Of a stretch of 64,000 nucleotides of DNA, positions 24,603-32,812 are shown piece after piece. Origin of the DNA: Lysobacteraceae bacterium SCN 69-320. Lineage in GTDB: Bacteria; Pseudomonadota; Gammaproteobacteria; Xanthomonadales; Rhodanobacteraceae. The position numbers were made by a program, and so were the translations under genes. The notes under the pieces are model-generated. The model had not been told where the DNA came from. It searched no databases and saw only the letters and a list, made by a program, of their open reading frames with translations. Location of the stretch: NCBI GenBank assembly GCA_001725155.1, contig MEFP01000030.1, positions 372,001 through 436,000 of the forward strand, given 5' to 3'. The first letter of the stretch is position 1. Each line of letters opens with the position of its first letter.

Positions 24603-25550
24603 TTTCTTTTCCTTGTTGAATGCGCGATTTTTCCAGCACACAGTATCAAGGCAGGTTTTGCTCCCGCGCTTGCGGCTTGCCGACGCCGTTGCCTTTCCTT
24701 GGCTGGCTGCCGTCCTGAATACCGGAAGGCCAGATTTTCCTGGGTTGCCGGTCCTGACCGTCTGACGGAACAAATGGCGCGGGCCTTAGGGACGACTGGG
24801 AGCGGATTGTGGCTTCCGCGCCACAGCAGGCCAGTCAGCGCCATTCTTGCGCGTAGCCCGCGGCGCGGGTTGCCGAATTCACGTACCGAACGGGTGCGCG
24901 GGGCGTCTGGGGCGGGCGGTCTGGTTGCGTAGGAAGCCGCCCGCCGTATTACCGGCCATATCAATACAGCCCTTGCCGCAGAGAAAATCCGCCGCCTTTC
25001 CTGGAAATAGCCGGAACCGGAAGCACCAGAAAGCCAGTTCAGACCGCTGGCTTGTATTTCTCGCGGCCGTACTCCACCTCCGGCTGGGCTTATCACTGGC
25101 TCGCCGGCATATCCGGAAATTCCGTCGTAATCGACGCAATACCGGCGTTTGGCCCGTTCCTAGCACTCCTATATCCCGTAATTCCCCTGAGGATTAAACG
25201 CCCCCTTTGGACGAAAAATTCGGCGAAAAACCGCCAGACCAATTCTCCCCGCCGTCGCCGGATTAACCCTGGCTAGCTCGGAAAAGCAGCGTAGGGTTGC
25301 AATCTTTGAAAGACGGCGCAATGATTCGCCTCGCGCATACATAAAGCAGAGCCGGGGCGACGCCCTCCTGCACCCGTATGTCAGGCCCAGATGTGGGAGC
25401 GTCTGGTGATTATTAGCGTGGGGTGCTCGCATGTTGCGGACGGGCACCTTTGCGCAAGCCGAGCCAACGGTGCGCGATGCCCAATTTGCCAGCGATCGGT
25501 TTGCGAACCGCTTCGTGCCATTTCGCGGCACCGATTAGCCATTGCGGACA
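24603..25550. other. Non-coding or decayed stretch in the island
   Basis: About 950 bases with no open frame that has a believable start, ribosome site and protein-like composition on either strand. Short frames at 24596-25096 (-), 25052-25276 (+) and 25169-25531 (-) are rich in Arg/Pro/Cys and look random. It may be a decayed gene or hold an untranslated RNA; nothing specific is supported. Confidence 0.5.
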
Positions 25551-25592
25551 TGAAAAAACCGCCAGCACTAGGCTGGCGGTTCGGGCCTTTTT
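25551..25592 (-). terminator. Strong terminator, best on the minus strand
   Basis: A 10-bp perfect stem AACCGCCAGC (25557-25566) / GCTGGCGGTT (25572-25581), loop ACTAG. On the minus strand the stem is followed at once by a T-run (plus AAAAAA, 25553-25558). On the plus strand TTTTT follows after six bases (25588-25592). It lies directly after the stop of the small gene at 25591-25752. Confidence 0.85.
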
Positions 25593-25752
25593 ACCGGAAG
25601 AAGTAGTCGATGGCCATATCAATAAGCCATCTCAGCCACCCTCCCCAGTCGCCCCTAGGGCCGTTGCTACCGCCGTAAAGCCGGCTTACCGGCGGCTTGC
25701 CCCCACTTTTCGCCCGGGTGCAGTTTGGGCACTTGCGGACAGACTTGGCCAT
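25591..25752 (-). CDS. Small 53-residue protein with one CXXC
   Basis: Too short for ordinary gene calling but well supported: ATG at 25752 has AGGAG eight bases upstream, and a strong terminator overlaps its stop. The product begins MAKSVRKCPNCTRAKSGG, has a Gly/Arg-rich middle (YGGSNGPRGDWGGW) and ends in an amphipathic WLRWLIDMAIDYFFR. The single CXXC in a basic context suggests metal binding, perhaps as a dimer; the aromatic C-terminal helix may bind a membrane or partner. Function unknown. The strand matches the toxin-antitoxin genes upstream, but a terminator-like hairpin at 26027-26052 and an intergenic gap separate them. Confidence 0.65.
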   Translation of the reverse strand: MAKSVRKCPNCTRAKSGGKPPVSRLYGGSNGPRGDWGGWLRWLIDMAIDYFFR

Positions 25753-25894
25753 TTAGGCTCTCCTGTCAGAGGGGCGCAAGGTCGATTTCCGTTGACCAAG
25801 CGCCCCGAATCCTCCAGGATGAGTGAAGACTTATACCTTTTTACATGTTGCGATAGGTAGGCCGACACCCAAGTACTGAAGGCCTGCTTCGTCG

Positions 25895-26058
25895 ACCGGG
25901 CGGTGACCCTCTAGCCAGGGTCACCGTCCACCTCTCCTTGACTCGGCCCCATCAGTATCTGTGTGGGCAGCGTTACAAGAAAGCCTTACGGTTTAAGCGC
26001 CGTCGGTGCTATGATTTCGTACTGTCAAAGGCCCGCTCAAATGCGGGCCTTTCCCTTT
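25895..26058 (+). ncRNA. Candidate structured RNA with 3' terminator
   Basis: Two strong hairpins without a reading frame: CGGTGACCCT (25901-25910) / AGGGTCACCG (25917-25926), and 26027-26052, where AAAGGCCCGC / GCGGGCCTTT (six-base loop) is followed by CCCTTT. The second looks like an intrinsic terminator, with A/T flanks usable on either strand. A transcript ending there could be a small RNA. No promoter is convincing, so this may only be a pair of terminators. Confidence 0.35.
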
Positions 26059-26113
26059 CTAAGTGGCTGTCGCCATTGTGGATGGCATAGTTCGCCACCT
26101 GCGCAGTTTCTTT

Positions 26114-26184
26114 GCGTGCTGCGACGCAGCACGCCGCAAGCGCATCAAATCTGCGAAAACCGTGACCGAATTTGCGAATTCGCA
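26114..26184. repeat. Two perfect palindromes upstream of the terminator, after parE
   Basis: GCGTGCTGCG-A-CGCAGCACGC (26114-26134) and TGCGAATTCGCA (26173-26184). They lie between the parE stop and the terminator hairpin at 26027-26052. They may be part of the 3' end of the toxin-antitoxin transcript or binding sites; role unknown. Confidence 0.5.
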
Positions 26185-26234
26185 CCGTTACCTTTGGCAC
26201 TCCCGCTGCAGGGCTTCGGCGCTTGTCGACGTAG

Positions 26235-26528
26235 TTAGTCGCAGTCCAGGGCGTCGAGGTCGCGAGCGCCATGGATCACACGTACGACCTCAATGCCGCT
26301 GGGAACGTCCTGATGCAGAATGAGGTAGGAGCCTATCGGCCAGGTACGTAGACCTCGGCGGATTTCCGGGCGGGCTTGGCTGATGCCCGGCATGTCGGCC
26401 ACAGTTTGGCAGCTTGCCGCGATTTGGCGGAGCTGCGTGGTTGCGGCAGCAGGATTGTCCTGGGTGATGTATTCCCACAGGTCGAGCAGGTCGGCGTCAG
26501 CCTGTACTGTGTAGAACACCTGCGCCAT
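26235..26528 (-). CDS. ParE/RelE-family toxin
   Basis: 97-residue toxin of a type II system. The fold signature is present: VFYTVQADADLLDLWEYITQ at the N-terminus, AAATTQLRQIAASCQTVADM, ISQARPEIRRGLRTWPIGSY, LILHQDV and EVVRVIHGARDLDAL. VIHGARD is the ParE C-terminal motif; ParE toxins poison DNA gyrase, RelE relatives cut mRNA, and sequence alone favours ParE. It starts five bases after the antitoxin stop, so the two are cotranscribed. It probably stabilises the island. Confidence 0.85.
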   Translation of the reverse strand: MAQVFYTVQADADLLDLWEYITQDNPAAATTQLRQIAASCQTVADMPGISQARPEIRRGLRTWPIGSYLILHQDVPSGIEVVRVIHGARDLDALDCD

Positions 26529-26533
26529 GCAGC

Positions 26534-26803
26534 CTAGCCTTCCTTCTGCCGCTTCTTGGCGCGCTCGATGACTGAGCCAATGTCCATTACGCCAGCGCTT
26601 CCGCTCGCGATGCCCTCATCCCAGAGCTTGCCGAGGCGTTCCATGGCGGCGCGCTTCTGGGCTTGGCGCTCTGTCCACAGCCGCATCGCTTCGCGCACGA
26701 CCTCGCTGCTGGTTGCATAGTCGCCTGATTCCACCGCCTCTCGAATGGCCGCGGCATGCTCTGCCGTGAATGCCAGGGACAGCTTTTCAGATTTAGTAGC
26801 CAT
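26534..26803 (-). CDS. ParD/CC2985-family antitoxin
   Basis: 89-residue antitoxin. An N-terminal ribbon-helix-helix (KSEKLSLAFTAEHAAAIREA, YATSSEVVREAMRLW) binds the promoter. The C-terminal half (about 50-89, ending VIERAKKRQKEG) should wrap and neutralise the toxin. ATG 26803 follows AGGAGG. A perfect palindrome with GTAGGAAT arms lies upstream and is probably the autoregulatory operator. It forms an operon with the ParE-like toxin. Confidence 0.87.
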   Translation of the reverse strand: MATKSEKLSLAFTAEHAAAIREAVESGDYATSSEVVREAMRLWTERQAQKRAAMERLGKLWDEGIASGSAGVMDIGSVIERAKKRQKEG

Positions 26804-26825
26804 TGTTTCACCTCCTACAACAAAG

Positions 26826-26842
26826 GTAGGAATTATTCCTAC
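26826..26842. promoter_or_regulatory. Operator-like palindrome of the toxin-antitoxin operon
   Basis: GTAGGAAT-T-ATTCCTAC, a perfect 8-bp inverted repeat, 23 bases upstream of the antitoxin start. A half-site GTAGGA also overlaps its ribosome site. This fits the usual binding of a ribbon-helix-helix antitoxin at its own promoter. Confidence 0.65.
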
Positions 26843-26860
26843 TTAGGTCGAGGAAAAACA

Positions 26861-27016
26861 TCAGCTCGTAAGATATCTCAATGCCTTAGCGATAGCCGCG
26901 GCCAGCAACAGCCAGGGTGCGGCGAGCGCCAGGACGATGCACAGGGCCGCGACGACCGGCCCGAAGGGGCTCGCCTCGCCGGGCTGCGCATGGCCACGGT
27001 ACGACTTCCAGGCCAT
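26861..27016 (-). CDS. Small single-span membrane protein
   Basis: 51-residue protein: a basic N-terminus MAWKSYRGHAQPGEASPFG, one hydrophobic helix (PVVAALCIVLALAAPWLLLA, about 20-40) and a short tail KALRYLTS. The ATG at 27016 begins two bases after the stop (TAG, 27021-27019) of the recombinase gene upstream, so translation is likely coupled. Function unknown; its coupling to a recombinase is unusual. Confidence 0.6.
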   Translation of the reverse strand: MAWKSYRGHAQPGEASPFGPVVAALCIVLALAAPWLLLAAAIAKALRYLTS

Positions 27017-27018
27017 CG

Positions 27019-27876
27019 CTAGCGCCCCAGGTAGACGGTCGTGATGGCCTCGCGGCCGTGGCCGAGTTCGGCCGAGATTTGCAGGCGGACCTGCCGGTCT
27101 ATCGCCCGCTGCGCAGGGGTGAGCTGCCGCAGGCCAGGCCCACCGGCGGCCGGTGACGGCCAACCGGCCAGGTTGCGATAGCGCCACTGCGCATAGTGAT
27201 GCCGCAGGCCGTGGGTCTTGGAGATTCCAGCCTTGCTGGTGGCGAACTTGAACCGCTGGAGCTGATCGACGTAGCGCAGCCCGGCCGGAATCAATGAGCC
27301 GTCACCGGCGATACGTGCCACCTCAACAAGCAGCGAACGTTGCTTCGGTGTCAGCACGGGCACCGTGCGCGGTCTGCCACCCTTGCACCAGCTCCCGCGC
27401 AGGCGGATGTGGTCGCCCTGGTCGGCGTAGGAAACGCGGAACTTCAAGGCTTCTTCGCGGCGCAGGCCGAAAGCAGCCTGTAGGCGCAGGGCGAGACGAA
27501 TGCGGTTGTCTTCGATGCGGGCAAGAGCTTCCTCTGTAGCTTGGATAGCTTTCGAGCCCTTGGCGACGAATGCGCGGGCCTCGATGCCGTAAATGGTGTT
27601 GTCGCGGGCGATGACGGCGGGCTTGCCCACCTTTTCGGCCCACCAGCGCAGGGCCGCCATGCGGTTCTTGCATGTCCCAGCGGTAAGGCCTTCGGCCTGC
27701 CAACGCTGCACGAGCGCATCGACGTGCTTGGGCTTCAGCGACCGGGCGCCCATCCGCCCGAACCCCAAAGCCTTCAATTCATCGGCGACCTGGCGTAGCA
27801 ACTGCAAGCGACCCGCCTGCGTTGCCTTGCTGCCGTCCCGGTTGCGCCGGGCCAGCATCGTCAGCTCGAATTTCAA
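27019..27876 (-). CDS. Tyrosine recombinase, Integrase_1-like (copy A)
   Basis: About 285 residues, paralogous along its length to the product of 38341-39222. Catalytic set: Arg in QAAFGLRREEALKFR, Lys in SWCKGGRPRTVPV, His/Arg in THGLRHHYAQ, His in AELGHGRE and Tyr in the terminal VYLGR, so it should be active. The start is uncertain. TTG 27876 is used because it matches the paralog's N-terminus and puts the upstream GTGCC hairpin at the same distance (127 versus 132 bases). ATG 27858 or an upstream extension to 27969 are alternatives. It is followed by a small membrane protein gene. Role: element recombination, dimer resolution or an unconventional DNA-processing step. Confidence 0.8.
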   Translation of the reverse strand: MKFELTMLARRNRDGSKATQAGRLQLLRQVADELKALGFGRMGARSLKPKHVDALVQRWQAEGLTAGTCKNRMAALRWWAEKVGKPAVIARDNTIYGIEARAFVAKGSKAIQATEEALARIEDNRIRLALRLQAAFGLRREEALKFRVSYADQGDHIRLRGSWCKGGRPRTVPVLTPKQRSLLVEVARIAGDGSLIPAGLRYVDQLQRFKFATSKAGISKTHGLRHHYAQWRYRNLAGWPSPAAGGPGLRQLTPAQRAIDRQVRLQISAELGHGREAITTVYLGR

Positions 27877-28002
27877 ACACGCGGCCAGTGGATGGCCCTT
27901 TCTGTTTAGTGTTGATGCCGAGGACAGGCCCGTGGGCCTGCCCGCCGCCCCGAAGGGGCGCAAGGGCAATTGCTTGATGCCTCAAACGAGGCGGCGACCG
28001 CC

Positions 28003-28016
28003 GTGCCTGTAGGCAC
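28003..28016. repeat. Hairpin upstream of recombinase copy A
   Basis: GTGCCTGTAGGCAC, an inverted repeat (GTGCC/GGCAC) about 127 bases before the likely start of copy A. The same word with one change (GTGCCTGTTGGCAC) occurs at 39354-39367, about 132 bases before copy B. A further hairpin, GCCGTGC/GCACGGC, follows at about 28031-28047. Likely a regulatory or binding element shared by the two recombinase genes. Confidence 0.55.
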
Positions 28017-28047
28017 TGCGCGAGCCGCGATGCCGTGCAATGCACGG

Positions 28048-28252
28048 CGCTATGGTTCATTGCTTAGTGCGTCCAGGTGCACCAAGCCTGCCGCGAACGC
28101 GGCCCGCTAGTTGGCCAGTAGTCGACTCCTTCGATGGGATGTGAAACGGGATTAAGGTTCTGATGAGATACCGCGTCAGAATGAAATGCACAATTACCTT
28201 AAAGAGATACTTGGGGGCGCTCTCGAAGCCGAGCTATGAATTTTCCATTCCC
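28048..28252. other. Intergenic stretch, no gene seen
   Basis: Between the recombinase copy A leader and the terminator of the protease gene. Only short frames without ribosome sites are present. Base composition falls to AT-rich here, marking a change of segment inside the island. Confidence 0.5.
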
Positions 28253-28289
28253 AAAAACGAAAACTCCCGGCCGAAATTCCGGCCGGGAG
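28253..28289 (-). terminator. Terminator of the subtilase gene
   Basis: Perfect 10-bp stem CTCCCGGCCG (28264-28273) / CGGCCGGGAG (28280-28289). On the minus strand it is followed by TTTTCGTTTTT (plus 28253-28263). It lies 24 bases after the protease stop. Confidence 0.88.
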
Positions 28290-28313
28290 CAAGTTCCATT
28301 CAGCTGATTGCGA

Positions 28314-30899
28314 TCACTGGAAACCGTTCGCGAAAATCTTGTCTACACAGCCCGGAGCGGCGGCGCCTGAACACGGATCACCGGTGGGAACGCCAGCGAG
28401 CGGATAGTACGTCGCGTCCAGCGCACCGGGCGGTGAATAGGGATTTGAACCGATGACATACTCCATGCCATCGACTAGTCCGTCACCGTCCGAGTCCGTC
28501 GGCGGGTAAGCATAGCCCAGATGCATACTGCTGCCTGACGGATAGGCGGCCGTGTAACCAGCCGCCTCGAACGTTGCGCGCTCAAACTCCAGGAAAATGG
28601 CGCAGTCATCGACCGACGTCTTGCACTTCCGATAGAGCTTCTGCGCCCCAGGCGGAATGCAGGCAGGTTCCAGCAGCACGCAAGGCGCATAAATGTAGCC
28701 TTGGATGGTTCTCAAGTCGTAGCCCTGTGCGTGAGCTGCCTCAATATCGGCCGTCGTCGTGACGAGCATCAGATCGCGATTGTTGCCATTGCAGCCCGGA
28801 TTGCCGGGTGTGCACCCTACCGGGAACGGACGCGAGCGATCCATGAGGTGGAGCGGTATCAGCGCCGGGTAGCCGGCCTTGGGCGTGTATTCGGTCGTCA
28901 AGACGTAGACGTTGGCCTTCGGCTGCGGCAGTGCCGTCGTTCCAGCCGGCGGCGGCGGGAAGCTCGAATAACCCGGAATGGTCTGTCCACTCGGCACATA
29001 CTGCTGACTCTGACTGATGATGTAGGCCATAGCCATCTGCGGCGACGTTGAATCGCCGTAGTCGTTCGCCGCCGCGCTGTAGAAACGAAACAGCGGCGTG
29101 ACGCGATTCTTGACCTGCACGCCGGCAACCACACCGAGCATCGTCTTAGCGGCCGTTGCGGCGTTGGGGCGGCCGTAGCCAAAGATGGGCGACCAGTAAC
29201 TGGGATTGGACTGCCGCTCATAGGTGCTCGACGCGAGCACGCTACGGATGCCTGCAACCTCGCCTAAGCTCGGATTCGGGACAGGCTTGCTCGGCGAGAC
29301 GAGAGGATTAACTGACCTCAGGAGACCGACCACGCCGGAAATCTGGGGCGACGACATGGACGTACCCGTACACAAGCCAACGCCACTACCCATGGGGCCT
29401 GGGAACTGGTCGCCGCACTGAAATCCCGTATTCCAGTTCATGTTCGGATAGGTCGTTGAGACAACGGCATCTGCCGACGCGACAACTTCCTGCAGCGGAT
29501 AGCCAGGATCATACGTGTAATTGGACCCGCACTGCGCTTCTGGGTAATCGGCTACGGGACAGTTTGCGGTTGAGCCAGGAGATTTGTCCCAAATCTGCAG
29601 ACTGCTGTTGAAGCCACCGGCAGCGATTACACGATCGTCACTCGCGGGAAAGTCCAATCTCCATCGGTCGTTTCCGGATGCCGCGATAAGAGCCACGCCA
29701 CGCGAGTTGGCATGAGATATCGCCAGACACCAGGAATCGTTTGGAGTTAGCGCGCAAAAATTTGGCTTACAATACGCGCTATTTGGATTATTCCATATGC
29801 AGCTAAAGCGGTTCGCATTGCCCATGCGGAAGCTCATATTAACCACCTGAGCACCCGAGTCGGAGAGCAGTGTCAGCGCCGCAGCCCCGGCTAAGTAATT
29901 CGAGTCGATCACAAAGGCTTCAATTTGCGGAATGCATACCCAATAGCTCATTTTCCACATGGCAATTCCGCAATGCTTGCAGGTTCCCCTAGGGGTAGAA
30001 CCTGCAACTCCGTTTGCTGCAATCAATCCACTGACGTGCGTGCCATGTCCGGCCAGAGTGACAGTTCGAGGTGGTAGTGTAGGCAAACCTTGGACACACT
30101 GATCGGTGGGCGGCGGCATCGGAATCTCGTTCTTCTCGTCGACGTCAAGCCGGACGAAATTAGGGATTCCGTTGACAACTTCCGTTGCGTATCCGACGTC
30201 GAGTGAGCTCGCAGGAATGAAGTTCCCTCCGGCATACTGTCCCGTCGGTGAAAATTGGCGCAGCTGAGGATGGTTGGTGTAGAGGCCGCTGTCGATAACG
30301 CCAACCAGTGCGTAGCCGCCCGCAACCTGCCATGCAGCGTCAATGTTCAACGCGTCGCGACCGTATTGGCTGCCCGCGTTGGTAGCATTGTCGTCGTGAT
30401 TTTCGACCGTGAAGCCCTGGAGCCTCGCGGAAGAGAAATTCCCCTTTGGCGCTTCGGAAGCGGCACCCACGCTAACATCCGCAAGAAGGGCGGATATCGC
30501 CGTTTGGAGGTTTGCCTGCGGCGGGTAGCGAACAACTATGTAGCGCTCAAGCTTCGACCGTTCCAACTGAGGATTGGTGTTGATGTAGTTCAGAAAGTCG
30601 CCCGATGCGCGAATGGGCAACAAATACGATGCTGAAATAGGATTTTCCACAGCCAACGCTGCAACTGGTGGGGCGCCTCTCGTAGCAGGGGATTGTTTGA
30701 AGTAGCCAACAACATCGTCAGCGAGCGTGTTGCCGCTATTCGGGAGCAGTAGGATTTGAACCAGTTGATCAGGTCCACTTTGGGATCTGGCAGTACCGGG
30801 CAGGAAGAAGCCGAGGATTGAGAAGATGGATAAGGCTAATGCAAAAGACGCAGCGCTGCTGCGCCGCAAGCCATTGGCGCGCGACCTCGTATAGCTCAT
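28314..30899 (-). CDS. Secreted subtilisin-like serine protease (S8)
   Basis: 861-residue exported protease. A signal peptide (about 1-39, basic MSYTRSRANGLRRSS then a hydrophobic core) and a propeptide-like region (about 40-180) precede the S8 domain with D203 (GVIDSGL), H285 (AGHGTHVSG), oxyanion Asn (ASGND) and S514 (GTSMSSPQISG). Cysteine-rich insertions lie in the catalytic domain. Near the C-terminus, DSDGDGLVDGMEY resembles a calcium-binding repeat, and the protein ends VDKIFANGFQ, a tail I recall on many secreted proteins of Lysobacterales. A terminator follows. Two small IPTL-CTERM proteins are encoded just upstream on the same strand, so it may process or act with surface proteins; this is inference from proximity. 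Confidence 0.92.
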   Translation of the reverse strand: MSYTRSRANGLRRSSAASFALALSIFSILGFFLPGTARSQSGPDQLVQILLLPNSGNTLADDVVGYFKQSPATRGAPPVAALAVENPISASYLLPIRASGDFLNYINTNPQLERSKLERYIVVRYPPQANLQTAISALLADVSVGAASEAPKGNFSSARLQGFTVENHDDNATNAGSQYGRDALNIDAAWQVAGGYALVGVIDSGLYTNHPQLRQFSPTGQYAGGNFIPASSLDVGYATEVVNGIPNFVRLDVDEKNEIPMPPPTDQCVQGLPTLPPRTVTLAGHGTHVSGLIAANGVAGSTPRGTCKHCGIAMWKMSYWVCIPQIEAFVIDSNYLAGAAALTLLSDSGAQVVNMSFRMGNANRFSCIWNNPNSAYCKPNFCALTPNDSWCLAISHANSRGVALIAASGNDRWRLDFPASDDRVIAAGGFNSSLQIWDKSPGSTANCPVADYPEAQCGSNYTYDPGYPLQEVVASADAVVSTTYPNMNWNTGFQCGDQFPGPMGSGVGLCTGTSMSSPQISGVVGLLRSVNPLVSPSKPVPNPSLGEVAGIRSVLASSTYERQSNPSYWSPIFGYGRPNAATAAKTMLGVVAGVQVKNRVTPLFRFYSAAANDYGDSTSPQMAMAYIISQSQQYVPSGQTIPGYSSFPPPPAGTTALPQPKANVYVLTTEYTPKAGYPALIPLHLMDRSRPFPVGCTPGNPGCNGNNRDLMLVTTTADIEAAHAQGYDLRTIQGYIYAPCVLLEPACIPPGAQKLYRKCKTSVDDCAIFLEFERATFEAAGYTAAYPSGSSMHLGYAYPPTDSDGDGLVDGMEYVIGSNPYSPPGALDATYYPLAGVPTGDPCSGAAAPGCVDKIFANGFQ

Positions 30900-30968
30900 T
30901 AGTTTTCCCCTGAATGGTAAACGCGAACGCTTTATTCTTGAGATTTTTCCGATGAAATCAGCAGGAAA

Positions 30969-31469
30969 TCACGTCGAACTTTTCCTCCAACTTTGGGCAG
31001 CTACGACAGCCAAGCAAAGCGCTGCGAGAAGCAACTGGAAGAAGGGAGATAGAGAAGGTATGGGAACTTCGTCGGGAACGCCCTGAGGCGCCACATTAAA
31101 AGCCAGTAGCCCCATAAATTGCGGAGGACCGCCGCCGGAGAGCACCCCGGGCTGGTAGTAGACAGTTAACGTGTAGTTGCCTGGAGGGAAAGACCCAACA
31201 ATGTATGTGCTGGTCGTTATCGGAAAATTACAGAAAGCGTTGATTCTCGCCGGAACAACTAGTGAGATTTGATTCCCATTCGTTGTTACAACCCCGTCTG
31301 TTGGCCAGCCATCGAACAAATGACAATCTCCGGCTCGGGTTAAGATAGAAATCTGTTGCCCGGCGACTGGATTTGTTGGAGACAGGATAGGGGGGTCAAA
31401 GAAAGCATGTGTGCTTGAGCTCAAAGCAGCCAGAGTCAAGAAACAAAATAGTCGCATTGAGTGCATCAT
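30969..31469 (-). CDS. IPTL-CTERM-type surface protein
   Basis: 166-residue exported protein. A signal peptide (about 5-22, RLFCFLTLAALSSSTHA), a beta-rich body with four Cys, and a C-terminal sorting tail: VPIPSLSPFFQLLLAALCLA then a polar/basic end (QSWRKSST). The tail matches the IPTL-CTERM pattern (here IPSL) recognised by an exosortase of the XrtH type, which removes the tail after export. ATG 31469 is chosen for GGAGG nine bases upstream. It is paralogous to the product of 31563-32087 (shared PP-L-P-PLAG and AG-C patterns). No exosortase gene is in the window, so sorting would rely on a chromosomal enzyme. Confidence 0.75.
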   Translation of the reverse strand: MMHSMRLFCFLTLAALSSSTHAFFDPPILSPTNPVAGQQISILTRAGDCHLFDGWPTDGVVTTNGNQISLVVPARINAFCNFPITTSTYIVGSFPPGNYTLTVYYQPGVLSGGGPPQFMGLLAFNVAPQGVPDEVPIPSLSPFFQLLLAALCLAVVAAQSWRKSST

Positions 31470-31562
31470 CACATCCAACCTCCGCGCATATGTCCTGCTG
31501 ACAATCGTTACTGTTGATCAGACTGAATTTTATTTACTGTCGTTTCTTTCTCGGTCCAGTTC

Positions 31563-32087
31563 TTATCTCCGATGGTGTTGTGGGGCATTGAAGTTGGAAC
31601 TCTTTTGATACATGCCAGTAACGACAACGCTGGCCAATATTAGAAGCAGCTTGAAGAACGATGACAACGTAGGGATGCGCATTTCCTGAGCAACACCGCG
31701 AACGACCAACTGAGTCGTCGCTAGCGGATCCACCACTGTCCCGAACACGGTCGAATAGCTTCGTTCGATTTGTAGCATATAGGTTCCTGCCTGGAAGGCA
31801 GAGATGACATACCGCCCCGTTCCCGATCCATAATTGCAGAATAGTGAATTTGTTTCATGCAAGCTTGGGAGAACGACGCGAAGATTTGTACCGTTCTGCG
31901 TTACCGGAATAGGTGTGGTCGAACCAAGGAACGCATCGCAATTACCCGCGGTGACGTCGATGGAGAGGATGTCTCCCGCCAGTGGCGATAGTGGAACCAG
32001 GACCGGCGGTGACACGACGGCTGAGGCTGGACATGCCGACAGCAATGCCAGTACAGCGATTAGCCCTCGAAAATAGCGCGATAGCAT
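31563..32087 (-). CDS. IPTL-CTERM surface protein (paralog)
   Basis: 174-residue exported protein. Signal peptide (MLSRYFRGLIAVLALLSACP ASA), a body of about 115 residues with paired Cys (AGNCDAF ... SLFCNYG), and a tail MRIPTLSSFFKLLLILASVV followed by TGMYQKSS and basic residues. IPTLS plus a hydrophobic helix plus a basic end is the classic IPTL-CTERM signal. ATG 32087 has TAGGAGG five bases upstream. It shares body pattern and tail with the adjacent gene, so the pair arose by duplication. It is probably displayed at the cell surface or released; ligand unknown. Confidence 0.78.
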   Translation of the reverse strand: MLSRYFRGLIAVLALLSACPASAVVSPPVLVPLSPLAGDILSIDVTAGNCDAFLGSTTPIPVTQNGTNLRVVLPSLHETNSLFCNYGSGTGRYVISAFQAGTYMLQIERSYSTVFGTVVDPLATTQLVVRGVAQEMRIPTLSSFFKLLLILASVVVTGMYQKSSNFNAPQHHRR

Positions 32088-32273
32088 TCGCCTCCTAATG
32101 ACAGTCGGCGCTTCTGGTGAAGCGCACTCCGGATTGTTCAGGAACGTCAAGGAATGGTGTTAGAAAATCGTTAAATTAACAGGGGCTATCGTCGGTGGGG
32201 CAATCTGCCGCGTTACCGTCGAGCCCAGGGGCACTCGCTCGGCAACGCCGCGACTCAACGGAAAGACGCTGAG

Positions 32274-32303
32274 AAAAAACAGGGGGGCTCCCCCCCTGTT
32301 CTT
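32274..32303 (-). terminator. Terminator of the RadC-like gene
   Basis: Stem AACAGGGGGG / CCCCCCTGTT with a short loop. On the minus strand it is followed by a T-run (plus AAAAAA). It lies a few bases after the stop at 32309. Confidence 0.85.
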
Positions 32304-32308
32304 TACCG

Positions 32309-32809
32309 CTAGATCAGGCCTTCTTCGGCCATGCTGACGGCGTTCATGCCGCCGACGACGAAGTGATCGAGCAACCGAACTTCCACGAGGCTCAGCGCGT
32401 CTTTGATCTCCCGCGTGATGTGCCTGTCTGCCTCGGAGGGCTCGCAGAAACCGCTCGGATGGTTGTGTGCCAGGATGACGGCCCCTGCGTTGTGTGAGAG
32501 GGCGCGGCGCGCGATGACGCGCGGATGCACGGGGCATTCACTGATCGAGCCGCGAAACAGAATTTCGCAAGCGATGACCCGGTGCCGGTTGTCCAGGAAT
32601 ATGCCCGCGAACAGTTCCTCCGGGTTGCCGAGAAATCGCTGCATGATCAGCTTGCGGGTGTCTCGCGGACTTTCCAGGAAGGCCAGGCGGTTCAATCGCC
32701 GCTGCGCAATGCTACGGGCCTCCGCGAGAATGCGTTCCTCGTAATCAGCATCGAACTCCTGCGGGAACACGACGCGGTGCCACAAGCGCTCTGCGGGATT
32801 GTCGAGCAT
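32309..32809 (-). CDS. RadC-family JAB/MPN domain protein
   Basis: 166-residue protein with the RadC JAB fold: IFLDNRHRVIACEILFRGSI, HPRVIARRALSHNAGAVILA, metal-binding HNHPSG and downstream Asp (EADRHIT), LLDHFVVGG. Unlike full-length chromosomal RadC it lacks the N-terminal helix-hairpin-helix domain; about 50 other residues precede JAB. Short RadC-like proteins of this kind are frequent on genomic islands and phage, with no proven activity (a metal-dependent nuclease or protease has been proposed). ATG 32809 with GGAGG upstream. A repeat-rich non-coding region lies upstream. Confidence 0.85.
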   Translation of the reverse strand: MLDNPAERLWHRVVFPQEFDADYEERILAEARSIAQRRLNRLAFLESPRDTRKLIMQRFLGNPEELFAGIFLDNRHRVIACEILFRGSISECPVHPRVIARRALSHNAGAVILAHNHPSGFCEPSEADRHITREIKDALSLVEVRLLDHFVVGGMNAVSMAEEGLI

Positions 32810-32812
32810 GTT

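Noticed and set aside
24596-25531. Several 70-166 codon frames on both strands in the gap
   Set aside because: No ribosome sites, Arg/Pro/Cys-rich random composition, and overlapping frames on both strands.
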